Source of the DNA: Symsagittifera roscoffensis
Lineage: Eukaryota > Xenacoelomorpha > Acoela > Convolutidae
Direction of reading: 5' to 3'
Assembly (NCBI RefSeq): GCF_963678635.1
Contig: NC_087062.1
Span: 83,600,012 to 83,664,011 of the forward strand
Length of the DNA: 64,000 nt
The position numbers and the translations under genes were made by a program. Within the stretch, counting starts at the first letter, position 1, and each line of letters begins with the position of its first letter. Positions 29,260 to 41,198 of the stretch are shown piece after piece. A model generated the notes under the pieces. That model was not told where the DNA came from and did no database searches. It saw nothing but the letters and a program-made list of their open reading frames with translations.

Positions 29260-30120
29260 TTGACAACGAGGGCACCAATGGGACAACATGTGAAAATGTT
29301 CAAGCAAATACGAGCACTTTCATGTCATGTGAAAGAAAGAGCGTACCCGATACAGGTGGGTCGAAAAGGCGATGTTGAGAGACAAGATGGGATGAAGATG
29401 ATTAGGAAGGACGAGACTATCTTTGCAGTGTATGATAAAGTGGAAATGAGAAAAGCAAAGATTTTGATAGTCGCGAACTCAGATTTTGTGCATAACTCCA
29501 AATTTTTGTTTTGGCCTGATGTTATAATTCTGGCAGCGATCGACCTGGACCTAATGCAGTCGGTGTCAATGGCAATCGGGATACAGCGACGAACGAAAAT
29601 GAACTCGATCACGATCGTAATTGCCTGCATAAATGACCATCTACACAGTAAAGGTTTCCTGAGCAGACTCAGAGAGCCTACAACGGCAGAGGACGGACTA
29701 TGGCGAGCGATAAAGGATATCCTCGAACCGATGGGTGAAATATAGGACACGCTGAAAGAAGGGGCATTCCCAAAGATAACACCGAAAGCTGTGTTTGCAC
29801 TGTCTCCGGGATATGCTCATCTCCCGGATGGGCTGAAGTTTGTATATGCGATGGTGGCGTTGCTCTCGGAATAGAAATATGATGTTATCACATCTGCTCC
29901 GAATCGAGGAATAGAAGTGGAGAGCTTCAGACCACTTAGGGCGGAATTGCCGGCAGTGTGGTTTGACATCTCGAATGCAATGCGAGGATTCAAGGTTCAA
30001 TCATTGCACATGTTTGTATTAGACGAAGTACTGGGTTGGAACTGTCCAACTTCAGCCGACAACTCAAATAAAGACCAGGACTTGACGATGACCACCGAGT
30101 AGCAGTAGCGATATCTAACG
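29260..30120 (+). pseudogene. Element X copy A: second SGNH-like domain
   Basis: The 161-codon open stretch 29260-29745 and its continuation match the protein encoded at 41199-42248 and 45154-46203 over their length: AKILIVANSDFVHNSKFLFWPD against ARVIIVTGSDFEGTSPKLFWPE, then a strand with INDHLHSKGFL against MNDHLHAAGLL. GSD/NSD and GxNDH are the positions of SGNH blocks I and III. A TAG at 29743 and later stops interrupt the frame. The match to the B copies at moderate protein identity shows that copy A is an older, separate lineage. Confidence 0.6.
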
Positions 30121-30137
30121 ACTTATGGTTCCGAGGA

Positions 30138-31300
30138 TTGGAAATAAAAGAGGAAGGAGAAAGAAGGAAGAACTCCAAGGAGATGAGAGCTCACTTGGAA
30201 GCGATGGTGTTGAGAACAAAATCAGAGGCTAAGAAATGCCTGCACTTCACCCCTCGAATAGCCGCGTTGGGCACAAACGCTTTCGAGCGAGGCCCAGTGG
30301 TGATCAAGGTGATCCATGCCTAACTGGTGAAAGAGGTAAACTTGGCCGAAAATGCGGAAGAAAAGTCAGCCGAGTTTGTAAACAGAGTGTGCCAAGTTAC
30401 CCTGGAAGCTTTCTGGACACAGAATGTGAAGGGAGAAGAAGGCTTTGACCGGAATGACAGCATGCTGGAAAGGTTGGGATCCGAATGGACCGCGTCCTTC
30501 CTGGAAAAAGTTTACCCATCGTTTTCTCGATACCTGATCAGTTTTCTCGATACCTGATCCCAGCAGTCACAGAGTTATCAATCGTGGAACTACTAGCCCT
30601 GTTCGTGACGTTTGGAGTGGAGAACTTTGTGAGAGGACCAGTGGTACTGCTCACTGAAGGAGTACAGAATTTGCGATTGGATGGACTTCTGACGCTAATT
30701 GCGATAACGCACGGGAACTTGGGAGGATTGATGAATCTGACCCGTTACCCTGAGCAAATGAGAGAAAACGTGAGAAGGTTTGACGTGAAGCAGCCCACCG
30801 ACTCCTGGACCAAAATAAGAGATCTGCGACATACTCCCATCCAGTACCTCCTGCAGCAAAATCGATTTGGAACAGGAGAGGATGAGACAATTCAGAAGGA
30901 AGAAGAGGTGCGACGTCATGCTGGGGGCATGCCCCTGTTAACTGACCTGAGCCTGGCCATGAGGACCGATCCCTTAGCACTGATCAGAGGAGCCACGGAG
31001 TTCGTGACGGTGATATACGGTCCTGCAGTCACGCTTGCGATCCCTGACGTTAAGGTGTAGGCATACAGGAGGTCGGTGTTGCACCTGAACCTCATATCAG
31101 CAGTGGACGGAAGTGGACTTAACTGGTGTGAACAGCATGCACTACGAGAAAAGATGAGTGAGGACTTGTTGTGCGCAAAAATATCAGAGCCGGAGATGAC
31201 TGTCATAAATTTTGATGATCTCTTCCGTGATTGGATGGGAGAAGTGGATAGAGGGCACATTGACCGAAGCTCTGAAATCTGAGGAACTACAAAAAGACGA
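30138..31300 (+). pseudogene. Element X copy A: region homologous to the junction segment of the B copies
   Basis: Broken frames encode a long helical region. LRLDGLLTLIAITHGNLGGLMNL corresponds to LRIDGYLALVLLTHGELVSFHRL (minus strand in B), and GGMPLLTDLSLAMRTDPLALIRG corresponds to GGIPLLTDLCLAMASDPVGMIRG (plus strand in B). In copy A the two lie on one strand in one direction. A short local duplication (GTTTTCTCGATACCTGATC at 30522 and 30541) adds a frame break. No known domain was recognised. Confidence 0.6.
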
Positions 31301-31308
31301 ACGGCGAG

Positions 31309-32280
31309 ATGCCAAGAATTCCTCGTCTGACTGCATCATATCACAAATTGAGAGAAGAAACGAAAGGCTGGGGTGACTACAAGAAACTTTCAGAAGAGGT
31401 CCCCCGATTTCCCTTGATTAGAAGGATGTTGCTCGGAGCAGACTCCGTAGTACAAACCCCTAGGTTGAGAGCCTTCGAAACTAACGAAAGGAGGATAGCA
31501 AAATTCTCCGAGGTGATGGACCCGTGCTTCGTGGGCAGAAACGCTGCCGTGCTGCAGTATAGGCAGTTTACCTACACGGATGAAACGACGAAGAGACGGA
31601 TGAATAATGCAGCAACTCCGAAACCTGGAAGATTTGACGAAGAATGGGCGAAACTGGATCTGGCGCCAATGGTTATGAGAGGCAAGGTGGACTTGCAAGA
31701 AGCCTCAATAATCTTGATGAGTGTAAAACCGGTGTTAATGGTGAGCGGGAAACTACAAAATAGGACCATGCTAGCACCCTTCGGCTGTGAAGAAATCAAG
31801 GTAATGCACGGAGAGGAAGAAGATCGATCAGCTGGCAGACTAGTTATACCGAAGTTTCCAGATGGAATAAGAGATGAAGAGCAAGAACCCTCGAGTTCAG
31901 GAACGAATCCAAGACGAGACGATGGGTAGGGTGGAAGCCGTCGATCGGAAGAGCCTATGCAGCAGGATTCCGATCAGGCTGAGAAAGAGGACGACAAGGC
32001 TTCGACAGGAAGGATATCCAGCTTGGACATCAATTTCCTCAGCGACTTTGAAATTGGCATAGACACGTTAGAAGCAACGACTGAGCCAGCAGACGAGGGA
32101 ACTTCCACTCTGGAACCTCCGTCGGCCTTCATGGAAATGAACCGGAATTTGCTGGAGAGCAGCTCTCCGAGTAATTCTAAAAATGCCGAAAAAAAAGTTT
32201 TAATGGAATCACCGAGGAGAAGAAGAATAGAAGGCACTGCCAGAATCCCTTTCTTGGGAACGTTGCCCAATGAAGAGTGA
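31309..32280 (+). pseudogene. Element X copy A: counterpart of the 459-aa B2 protein
   Basis: The 206-codon open stretch at 31309-31929 aligns with the 46567-47946 product of B2 (FPLIRRMLLGADSVVQTP against LPTVRRMTLGMNSSLVVP; DPCFVGRNAAVLQYR against DPLFIGYTAAAYFHT). After a stop it continues in an acidic, Ser-rich tail (31957-32280) with basic residues near its end. No known domain. Confidence 0.6.
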
Positions 32281-33061
32281 GAAGTTCATCATAGAGACCA
32301 CGAGAATAGGACGGGATGCAGTAGGGACAGAGTTGCCTTCACGGAAGGGGTCTGGACAGTAGTTCAGAGCTACGGGACTCAGCCTATGCTGAAAACAGGT
32401 GTCAACAGATCACTAATGCGGGAAGTCCTTGACAAACTCGACGAGTGTGAAGGGAGATTGAGCGAATTCTTGATCGACTCGGCCACTGACGAAAGTGAGG
32501 AAAATTCAATATAAAGACAACACTGCAAGAAGGCAATGAAGAAGTAGTGTATCTGTCGAGAACTCGAAAGGGAACGATGCGATCAAAGATGGTGATTGAC
32601 AAGATTAAAGATATGAAAATGAAACTTGGCAGCAAAGTGACATTGAGGAAAGCTGGAAAAACAAAGATGGACTCTTAAATCTCGATAAAAATTGTCAAAT
32701 CAGCCAAAAGAAGGCGCGTCGAAGAAGCCATTGACATGGGCAGGGGGTGCCACCAATTCTCATGGCAGGATTAAAATCAGCCAGCTATAAAACCAAGAGG
32801 AGTGACTGCACTCTGACTGGAGCAACATTAGAAATGTAAATACTCAGTCAATAAGGAGAGAGTCCCTACAAGATTTCAAACCGTCTTCCATGAACCATGG
32901 AAAGGGGAGCGTCGTAGGATAGCTAGTCTCAGTTGATTACAACCAACTGACAGTGTCGGAAACCGTATCAATTGATGAACCCGATGGTGAATACTAGGAG
33001 ATGGTGGAATACAGAAACTCGGCTAGAGGACACTCAATTGCTCTAGCAAAAAAAAAGTGCT
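32281..33061 (+). pseudogene. Element X copy A: heavily decayed linker
   Basis: Short fragments of Glu/Lys-rich coding sequence are interrupted by many stops. Position and composition suggest it corresponds to 47947-48500 in B2. Nothing else is recognised. Confidence 0.35.
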
Positions 33062-34069
33062 ATGGAAGGTTACTTAGAGACGATGATACAAGGCACAACC
33101 ATGAAGCAGAAGGCATATGGAAATCTGGTCTCTTCTGATATGCACGCGGAAACGATAGACCAGTTGGTGAGCCTACCATGGAGCGCAGTAGTGTTACGTC
33201 ATTTCGAAGAAGAAATGAGAACCACCCCGAAGATACACGCTCTGATATCGATACCCTATGTGAGAACAGAATTAAAACTGAGGTCCGCATGGTGCATGGT
33301 TGGACTGACAAAGGGGGGATATGACTCAGAGGAAAGAAAGAGATTGAAGGGAGAGAAGATATTCTTAATGACGAGCATGAGAGATCTATTAACCCAAGAA
33401 GGAGCGGCAGTAGCGTGCGCGAAGCGGAGAGACGCTCTCTGTTTCATTCGATTCATGCTGGAACATATATCAGTGCCGGCGTTGAACACTTGTGCCAAGA
33501 TGCTAAAGGAAGGCGATGAACGAGCGAAAACCTTGCTCTTATTAGCACTTTTGGACATCCATCAGAGTAAACCGATGCGAGTTAACATGAAGGAATCTGT
33601 GGAATTGGAACCAATGAAGAAGATGGACTAAATAATGAGAATCTCTAACAAGGATATGAGGCTCACAAAAGAATCTATGGGAGCACTGCCGAAGTCCAGT
33701 GAATACTGTGGACTGATCAGGAAGAAATCGTACAGTTACGTAACTGGAATCGTAGGGATGGCGTACAACCCTTTTATAAATGAAGACATACGCGATTGCT
33801 TCTTCTATTACGAGCAAGCAGTGTTGCTAAGATTCTGGTCGTCAAGAATTGCTACGATAAGAAGCGCTGCTAACCAGCAGACTCAGCTGGGACTTGTGTT
33901 GGAAGAAAAGGTTACTGCTTCTTCAATGCTGAAATCTGACAACCGAGTGGAATTTGAACTGGGATTCTCGGACGAACTGCTAAGAACGAGTTTGATGGTG
34001 GTGTGGGAATTGTTGAAACCATCATGGTGCAACACAGGATGTGCAGAGAAAATTGAATTCAGACTGTAA
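33062..34069 (+). pseudogene. Element X copy A: counterpart of the 272-aa and 458-aa B2 frames
   Basis: Two open stretches (33062-33631 and 33635-34069) lie in the same frame class but are interrupted. They align with the B copies: RRDALCFIRFML against RKDATCFLRWIR, YVTGIVGMAYNPFINE against YVSGVMGIAYNPFLNS, and VVWELLKPSWC against TVWKLLRPSWC. There is no known domain, but conservation between two diverged lineages argues that this was once protein under selection. Confidence 0.6.
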
Positions 34070-34760
34070 CTTGCGTGATGACCTGAACATCATTTACAAT
34101 TTGAGCATGACAGTCTCTAAGAGCAACGGAGAAGATAAAGGGGAGTTGCCCAGCTGGGGACCAGAGGACTGGGTTAAACCTGGTAGCTGTCTGGCGAAAG
34201 TCTGTGGAATGGAGGGTCACATCTGTGGAGGTCTGGATTGCGTAAAGACCCTGGCCAAACAATACAAGCAATTAACGATATTGTTTGGGAACATCGTATT
34301 GAAAGCAAAAACGGAAACGGAATTGATTGCAGATTGCCATGGAGGAACTGAGGTGAATCTAGTGACTGCACTAGGATTCTAAAGCATGTTTGGTTCTCTA
34401 GTGTCACTATTGAATCTAGAACAAAAGCATGAGATGGTCACGACTATCAGTGTAGAAATGTTGCAAACCAAACCAATGTATATTGGAAAGTGGAGTGAAG
34501 CGATCGAGGCGGAAATGAACATCCGACACAGTGAAACCGCCAGGAGCGCGATTTTTAGTGCGATCAACCTTAGCATCAATGTGCAAAAGCAGATACTCAG
34601 TGCATTTCGTAGCGGTGGATGTGAAGAGTACAAGGACGATCAAGGGGATCAAGCCTTTTCAATGCCGAAATGCGGAAGACTAGCGAGAATGTCAAAAAAA
34701 TCTTACGAGTTTTGTGCAAGATGTTGTCAGCAGTTCCAGAGAGAACCAAAGAAGAGTTAG
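34041..34760 (+). pseudogene. Element X copy A: continuation with a conserved Cys/His segment
   Basis: It aligns with the distal half of the 458-aa B2 frame: KPGSCLAKVCGMEGHICGGLDCVKT against EPGSYLDLTCGGGRHTCDGRSSVKI, then ADCHGGTEVNLVTALGF against AECYTNTTVNIATALGF. Stops at 34068 and 34381 break the frame. Function unknown. Confidence 0.55.
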
Positions 34761-35690
34761 AATCGATACTGGGAAAGAAGTTCATGGGATACGCCAGTGG
34801 GAACTTCAATGACTTTGAAAGATAGAAGCAGAAAGGGTCAACAGTCACAGATTACAATGCAGTAGACGAGAATGATGAGTTGCACCGAGTGATGATGGAA
34901 AAGGAATCACTACTGGAAGCGTCGGGAAAGGGTATTTGGAGGAGAATCATGTTGACACATGATGATTTCGCCTGCCATTGCTTGCTAGAAACATGGTGGT
35001 AGCCCGGTCGTAGTGATCAGGTGTTGATCTGTGACTGTGGAGAGCTGCTCTCCGTGAGTTTACCAGATTCATCACAGCCCATAAAGATAGTGATAGTGGG
35101 AGTTATGATAGCGATACAATGGTTGGAAGCTCATGTAAAAAAGAACAAAAAACAAGAAACGCCTACGAAAGAGCAATTGCAGGAACTGGATTGTCTAAAA
35201 GATTTAGATCTTTTTGAGACAATATGCAAAATCCTGAACATTCCGATGGAACTGAAAACGATATGGACCAGAAGACGACTGATGCCATGGTTTAGAGCCA
35301 AGATGACTGCATGGTTGTACGAATATGCCAAGAAGCATAGGTCGAAGCACATCAGTTTACAGTACGTATCAGCTAGTCATTGGAGTAGGAGCTTTTCAGC
35401 GAGCTTTTGTAACTCATCGGAATACAGTGACCATCGCAGTAAAGAGGACGTCTAGAACAAGTGAGTGTGACGGGAGAGAAAGATAAGAAATGTTGAAGGA
35501 AGATTGGGAGAGAAACGTGACATTGTGCCCCCACAACAGCTTCTGCCGAAACAGTGAAACTAACGTTGATCCTCTACCTTGTTGTAAACAAAGAGCAGAA
35601 GAGCAGAAGTGCTGGAGGACTGCCGCCAACAGCGTCAGAATAGCTACCAACGTGTTGCAAGACACTGAGACTGAAAGTGCGGAGTAAATT
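34761..35690 (+). pseudogene. Element X copy A: C-terminal region
   Basis: It aligns in broken frames with 50170-51093 of B2: LLEASGKGIWRR against LLEASGERNLRS, the Cys/His stretch ACHCLLETWW against PCHCLAQTVW, LFETICKILNIPMELKTIWTRRRLMPWFRA against LFETACKVFAIPMKVRHVWSRIRFFSWFRA, and a last segment THRNTVTI against THRNAITA. No known domain. Confidence 0.55.
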
Positions 35691-36060
35691 TCGCAGGAAG
35701 AGGAGATGGAATCTTGACAAATAGCCGAGAAACAAGATGCAAAAAGAAGAAAAATTAGAAGAATTTAGAAGTTATAGAACTTCTAAACGACGAAAGCAAA
35801 GATTGAACTGGGAAGTAAACAATTACACAAAGAAGCAACGAAGTAGTAGATGTTGAAACTCAGAATTGATTATGTGAAGAAAAACTCAAATGAGAAACAA
35901 AGCAACTAAGTTTGCAATTAAAACTGAAGAGAAAACATTTAGTTGAGTTTTGAAGAATAAAGAATTTGTTGCATTTATAAGTTTGCGTTATGATTTTAGT
36001 TAGTGGCTATAGAGACACTTACTGTTTATTTAGAAAGGCTTGAGTGCAGAATATATTAAA
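35691..36060. other. Flank after element X copy A
   Basis: A-rich sequence without a gene. It may be the untranslated 3' end of copy A. No terminal repeat of copy A was identified. Confidence 0.4.
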
Positions 36061-36250
36061 TAATCCAGTCTGCAGGATTGTTTTTAATCAACTAAGATGA
36101 CTGATCACTTTGTGGTGACATGAAAGGCTTGGGTAATCTCTTGAAGAGGGAGATTATATCATTGTTCCTTCTAACTACGGAGTTCCTAAATTTTAATATT
36201 CAGGACCAATAACAGCTAAATTTCCGAAGGGAAGAAGCATAGTAGGATAA
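36061..36250 (-). repeat. Dispersed repeat, inverted copy of 60730-60930
   Basis: The segment contains GATTGTTTTTAATCAAC, AATCTCTTGAAGA and AATATTCAGGACCAATAAC. The reverse complement of 60730-60930 has the same blocks in the same order, with about 70-75% matching by eye. The two copies flank the B array on opposite strands. Confidence 0.65.
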
Positions 36251-36399
36251 TTTTAGTTTGTTGGTTGGCAGGACCGTCCTGCATCCCAACACTTTTTAAA
36301 CCCAGGAGAAAAAATTTTAAATCGGGACATTGACGTTAGAAGTCAGAAAAAATGTTTTATCTTAAGTCATGTCCTCGAAAGGGCAGATGATTAGTGAAA

Positions 36400-36640
36400 G
36401 AATTTGGAAGGCTATGATAGTGTAGTATGATGCCATTTGTATTCTGCAGTGGGTCGATATGACGTGGATAAAAGTGATTTCATGCATTTTGTAAATTCTG
36501 TTCGATGGCACTGTACCATTTTGATGAAGACTACGAGACTCAATGAGGACATTGACCGGGCTGTCCGGCGAGTATGTGAAATTCGACCAGAATGTACGAA
36601 AATGCAAAGTCGGAATTCGAAATTTTTTTGTGACACGTTT
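36400..36640 (-). repeat. Dispersed repeat R, inverted copy
   Basis: Its reverse complement matches 37488-37785 and 38290-38615 through blocks such as GGCATCATACTACA, CATGGCACTGTAC (here read GATGGCACTGTAC) and CGGGCTGTCCGG. It is the most diverged of the three copies. Confidence 0.65.
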
Positions 36641-37487
36641 TTAACGAATTGATGGTCTTAGTCGTTCAATTTGACAAACGCGGAAGGGTTAATTTGGACT
36701 TTCATGTTAATTTTTAAAAATTCGTTCGAAACAGAAAGACACGTGACAAAGTCGAAATTTCGCGCCAACTGAAAACTGCGAAAGAAAACAGAACAAGAGA
36801 ATTCGTAGAGAAAAGCAGTAAACGGAAATTGTGTGATAATGATCGAGATTGAAGAAAAACAACTTTACGAAGACCATTCCGAGTTGTAACGATTGTGCCG
36901 CTACAACCGTTACAACGCAAATCCCGAGAACAAGGAAGGGTGTGTCCAGCCTTCCTGAAAGAAATAAGGACGTTATTTCCCCGGATTCTAGAATCCGGAG
37001 GGGTCTCTAGAGGAGAACTCAGACTGTGTTTTATAAAATTTTGGCTTCCTGGAGACGTCCTGAGTTGAAGTCAGTTAACATCTAAATTCATTTTTAGATC
37101 TTGAGAAGCTAGGAGTTAAGGGAAAGGGTTGATCCATCTTCGATGGAGATGATGATTTTATCTACTGGACAAAAACAATAGTAATATAATAAATAAGTAG
37201 TAGCCCTGTTTTTAGGAGTTACCTCGAGGTCTGAGGTAACTCAGACCTCGAGTTACCTCGAGGTCTCACTTTTTCCGCATATAAATAAGTTACTTAGAGC
37301 GTTCTGATCGAAGCCGGAAACAGTAATTTTTTGTCGCCCCGATGTTAGAAAGACCACCAAGAGAACTGGCTTTGGCAGAGACGGTGAAAAACATGTAGAG
37401 CTGTGTTTAGACGCTAGCCAGTTTTAGAACCTGGCTTTATTTTCCGTCGATATTTACTTCTGGAAGAATGTTACAACCTTTCATTTT
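36641..37487. other. Non-coding stretch with strong palindromes
   Basis: No gene is supported. It holds a perfect 18-bp palindrome CCGGATTCTAGAATCCGG at 36981-36998 and a perfect hairpin at 37223-37252 (CTCGAGGTCTGAG, loop GTAA, CTCAGACCTCGAG) embedded in further GTTACCTCGAGG copies. Confidence 0.6.
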
Positions 37488-37785
37488 TGGCTTAAAACCT
37501 GATCAATAATCTTCCATTGCTTAGAGTAAAATTTCACGGCATTATAGTCGAATAATACATGGTCTCCAGACAGCCCGATCTTTGTCCTTATTGATTTTGA
37601 AATGTCTCATCAAGATAGTACAGTGCCATGAGACAGATTTTTACCACTAACACACCAAGAACTAATTTCATCTAAATCAAATTATTTAAATACGTTTTAT
37701 AATTGGCATCATACTACATCGCTACAGCTTCCTAACCTTCTCATCAATCTGCACTATGAGAAGATGACCTAAAGAAAATTAGTTT
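37488..37785 (+). repeat. Dispersed repeat R, direct copy 1
   Basis: It matches 38290-38615 in the same orientation, about 822 bp apart. Shared blocks include TGTCTCATCAAGATAGTAC, ATAATTGGCATCATACTACA and TCATCAATCTGCACTATGAG. Confidence 0.8.
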
Positions 37786-38289
37786 TTTGTTCAGAAGAAA
37801 AATAGCCCAATCCATCGGAGATGAATCGGCCCTTTCCCTCAGCTCTCAGCTCATCATTATCTGAAAACGAACTTGGATGTTATTTAAATAAATTCAAGAC
37901 AAAACAAAATTTAAAATTTGAGTTTCTTAATATATCGAAAGCACTTTCCGATTTCCCAGTCTCCGTTGAAGAAGCTTCTTTTTCACTAATTGGAGGGTAG
38001 TAATTCTTCCCGTCAGCTTTTTAGATTCGCGAAATGGGAAAAGTAACAATTGTAGCAGCACAAAAGTTACTAATCGGAAAGCTTCTTTGGTTTTGGACTA
38101 GTTCAGTTTCGTATAACGCAAATTTCGTCTATTTCCTTCAATGTATCGTCTGATTCTGATCAGCGAAAAACGTTGATGTGCTTTTTGGGCTTTTCAGTTG
38201 TCGCAAATAAATAACAACGTCCCGTGTAATGAACGCTCAATGCAAAATCAAGAAAGAATTTTCCTACTCTTGAAATAACTTTTCTTTTT

Positions 38290-38615
38290 TGGCTGAAAAC
38301 CCGTTCCTTAATCTTCCATTTTGAGAAATTGTACGATCGTTGCCTAAAGAAAAATTCGCGGCGTCATAATCGAATAAAACATGCTCCCCGGATAGCACGA
38401 TCATTGTCTTTTTTGATTTTGAAGTGTCTCATCAAGATAGTACCGTGCCATGAGACATATCTTTACCTAAAACACAGCAAGATATAACTTCATCTAAATC
38501 AAATTGTTTCAATACGTTTTATAATTGGCATCATACTACATCGCTACAGCGTCCCTACTTTCTCATCAATCTGCACTATGAGAAGAATGACCTAAGAAAA
38601 ATTATTCTTCCGGAT
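38290..38615 (+). repeat. Dispersed repeat R, direct copy 2
   Basis: See copy 1. The ~300-bp blocks match at roughly 85% by eye. The 500 bp between the copies show no gene. Confidence 0.8.
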
Positions 38616-38693
38616 TCCAATGCCATTTTCTAAAAAAACAAGCTTTTTCTCTTTTGTTTGAAAAGTGCTAGGACACAGGACAAATCTGCCAAC

Positions 38694-39562
38694 TGTGCCA
38701 GTTGGTCATATTTGGAAGTTTGACCTTGAGGAAAACAAACTACGTAATTTTGGGATGAAATTTAAGTTTTCAAAAACTCGAATTGAGCTTGTCATGCTCA
38801 ACTTTCTCGCGAAAACTAAAAATCTCAAAAATACAAGATCAGAACGACCGGATAACAATCGCGGGAAAGTGGCCAATTTAAGCAGCGGGAAGTTGCTATT
38901 TGCAATTTCCGACATCTAAATATTCCGAGAGTAGAGCTGTCATCTTGATACAGAAAACAAAGAACATCGAAATTCAGTTGGACCAGAGTGAACCATCGGT
39001 GGAAAGGTGGACAACCGAGGTGTCCCAATGGTCCAGAACCAAAACTCCATTCTTGAGATAAAACTTGTTTGATTAGAACTTACTGAACCAAACTTAATTC
39101 CCCAATTATTCTCAAGTTGCTTACTAATTTATTTACCTCTAATTCTCGAGTGTGCTGGTATGTGAGTACCCAATTTAATTTTCTTGAGTGTGTTTTATGA
39201 TTGTTATATTGAGGTGAGGAGAGTGTTCTAGGTTCATCCATCTGAAATGGATCAAAGTTTCACTGTCTAATGAAAAGTAACTGTACGGATTGTTCCGACC
39301 CTGTTTTTAACGGCGTTCGTGTATTTTGGGTATTTTGAGACCTGAGTATGGGGACGTTCTTATTTTCTAGAGTGGGGGGTATTTTGGTAGTGGCCTTTAA
39401 GCTGTAACGGGTTTTTAGTCTCATGTCGCAAGTGAACCGAATATGCTCCGACCGTTCGAGGTAGAAAAAAAACAAGCGATAGTGTCCCTGACTCTTGAGC
39501 CAATGGTTATGGGGCCTATTCTTTTTTAACCTCATATGTGCCCGAAGTAGGCGACTGTTACA
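38694..39562 (+). repeat. LTR-like direct repeat, 5' copy (869 bp)
   Basis: It starts TGTGCCAGT and ends CGACTGTTACA, so it has TG...CA ends. The same sequence recurs in the same orientation at 60106-60724, where about 250 internal bases are missing, and partially at 51669-52096. Identity of the shared first ~420 bp to the 3' copy is roughly 87% by eye. This is the arrangement of a long terminal repeat flanking the B array. No matching 4-6 bp target duplication was found and no clear primer-binding site follows. Confidence 0.7.
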
Positions 39563-40270
39563 TAGTGTTTTTATGGCGCTCCTGGGTGTTTTTACGACAT
39601 CATGACTACGGAGTCAAACCCACTTGACACAGCTCCGGGCTACATGTCCATTCTAGAGTACCGGTGGTACGGTTCAGCGGGAACGTGTAAACATTCTGGC
39701 TGTACCGTGATAGCTTTTTAAAAAAACTCGAGAAAACTAGGGGGACCAAAAAAACGAGCAAAAGACAAAAAGCGAAAGAAAAACTGAAAAAAAAATAGAA
39801 AAAGGAACAAAAACCATAAAACAAAAAATGACAGTGACTTTGACACCAAATTAGTTGGATCAAAACTTTATATTAATTAAATAGTATACCCATACTGTTT
39901 TTTATAAGACCGATCGTTTCGATCATTTCAGCAATTTGAAAAGGTGCCCGAGTGTGGGGCGTTGTGAAGGGTTTTCAGATAGCTTGCAACTTAGCTGGAC
40001 CATTAGGAGACTTGACTGGAACAGGTGACCAGTCGAGTGGGAAAGTGGTTCACAGGGACTTAGCTGGACCATTAGGAGACTTGACTGGAACAGGTGACCA
40101 GCCAAGTGGGAAAGTGGTGCTGGTGATCAAGTGCAGGACAAGTCAAGGAAACAATCAGCACTAAATCAGAGCAACAAGAGACGACGGGGGTATTCTCAAG
40201 TTGGTCAAACGGATATCGTTAAAATCCACATTACATTATAGGAGATAAGTGTAAAATTGGATAAGCGGAA
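39563..40270 (+). other. Leader between the LTR-like repeat and unit B1
   Basis: No gene is supported. It contains a 69-bp tandem duplication (39991-40059 and 40060-40128), starting TTAGCTGGACCATTAGGAG. The duplication keeps a short + strand frame open (39952-40164), but its product resembles nothing known. Confidence 0.6.
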
Positions 40271-40736
40271 CCCCACTGTTTTGAGGAACGTTTTTACTCA
40301 AGCAGGCCTGGAAACAGGTTCTACGGTTTTTTCTCAAGAGGTTTAGCACCCGGCGCTTAAGGTAATTTTCGGCTTAAGAGGGGGGCTAAAGAGGGGGGGG
40401 GGTTAGAAGGGGGCTGGTTAGGTTGGAGGTTGGCAGTTGTGAATTGTAAAAAGGGGGGACTCATTAGAGTAACTAATTGATCGACATCGTCGATTTAGTT
40501 ACATTAGATTCTTACACGGGTTGATTATAAGAAGCGCATATCCAAATTTAACATCGAATTAAGGTAGGTAACCTGGTCGGATCGGGTGGAGGGAACGGAC
40601 GTAGACAGTTTTTGTGATACCCCATAAGATCGCTAGCACTTGTACGAGTAGGTGTCTATACTTGAGTGGGTCTTTCCCATCGAAAAGGGCTCCCCATATT
40701 TCATCAACCGATGATATGACACCAGTTCGCCATGAG

Positions 40737-41135
40737 TCAGGAGAGGAGCACCAGTGCCAGATACCCATCAATCCGAAGTGTCTCTACACCCCGAATGAAC
40801 ATGTACGCTGGACCCATGTTAAACAGGTACCTTGGGTAAACTAAGTATAAGGCTAGCAAGAGGCTTATGGGCATGCCCAATAGTTCTTGTACAAAGGCCC
40901 CGAAAATGGTCTCTTTCGCACAAAACACTCCAGCCATGTATTTCTTTTCCCAACAAGGACTCAAGAATTTCCGGATCTCGTGATCTTTCCTCGTCCTCGG
41001 CTCACCTTTTGCATGCTCCGTCCAGAATCCTCCAATGGTGACCTTGTTCGCTGCCGTGACGAACCTAGCCACCGTTATCTCCCTACTCTCGGCTACCTCC
41101 AACTGTTCCCCAAAAAATTCCCAGATCTGCTTCAC
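40737..41135 (-). pseudogene. B1: helical region after the SGNH-like domain
   Basis: It lies in the same frame as 41199-42248, separated by a single TAG at 41199-41201. The product includes FWTEHAKGEPRTRKDHEIRKFLSPCW and a hydrophobic segment MPISLLLALYLVYPRYLF. A five-base duplication in GAGTCAGGAGAGGAGCACC near 40740 breaks the frame in this copy only. Function unknown. Confidence 0.6.
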
Positions 41136-41198
41136 GAGAGATGGGGCACTCTCCCTTGTCTTGTCCGTAGCATTCTCTAGCCTTGGTGTTAGAAACGG

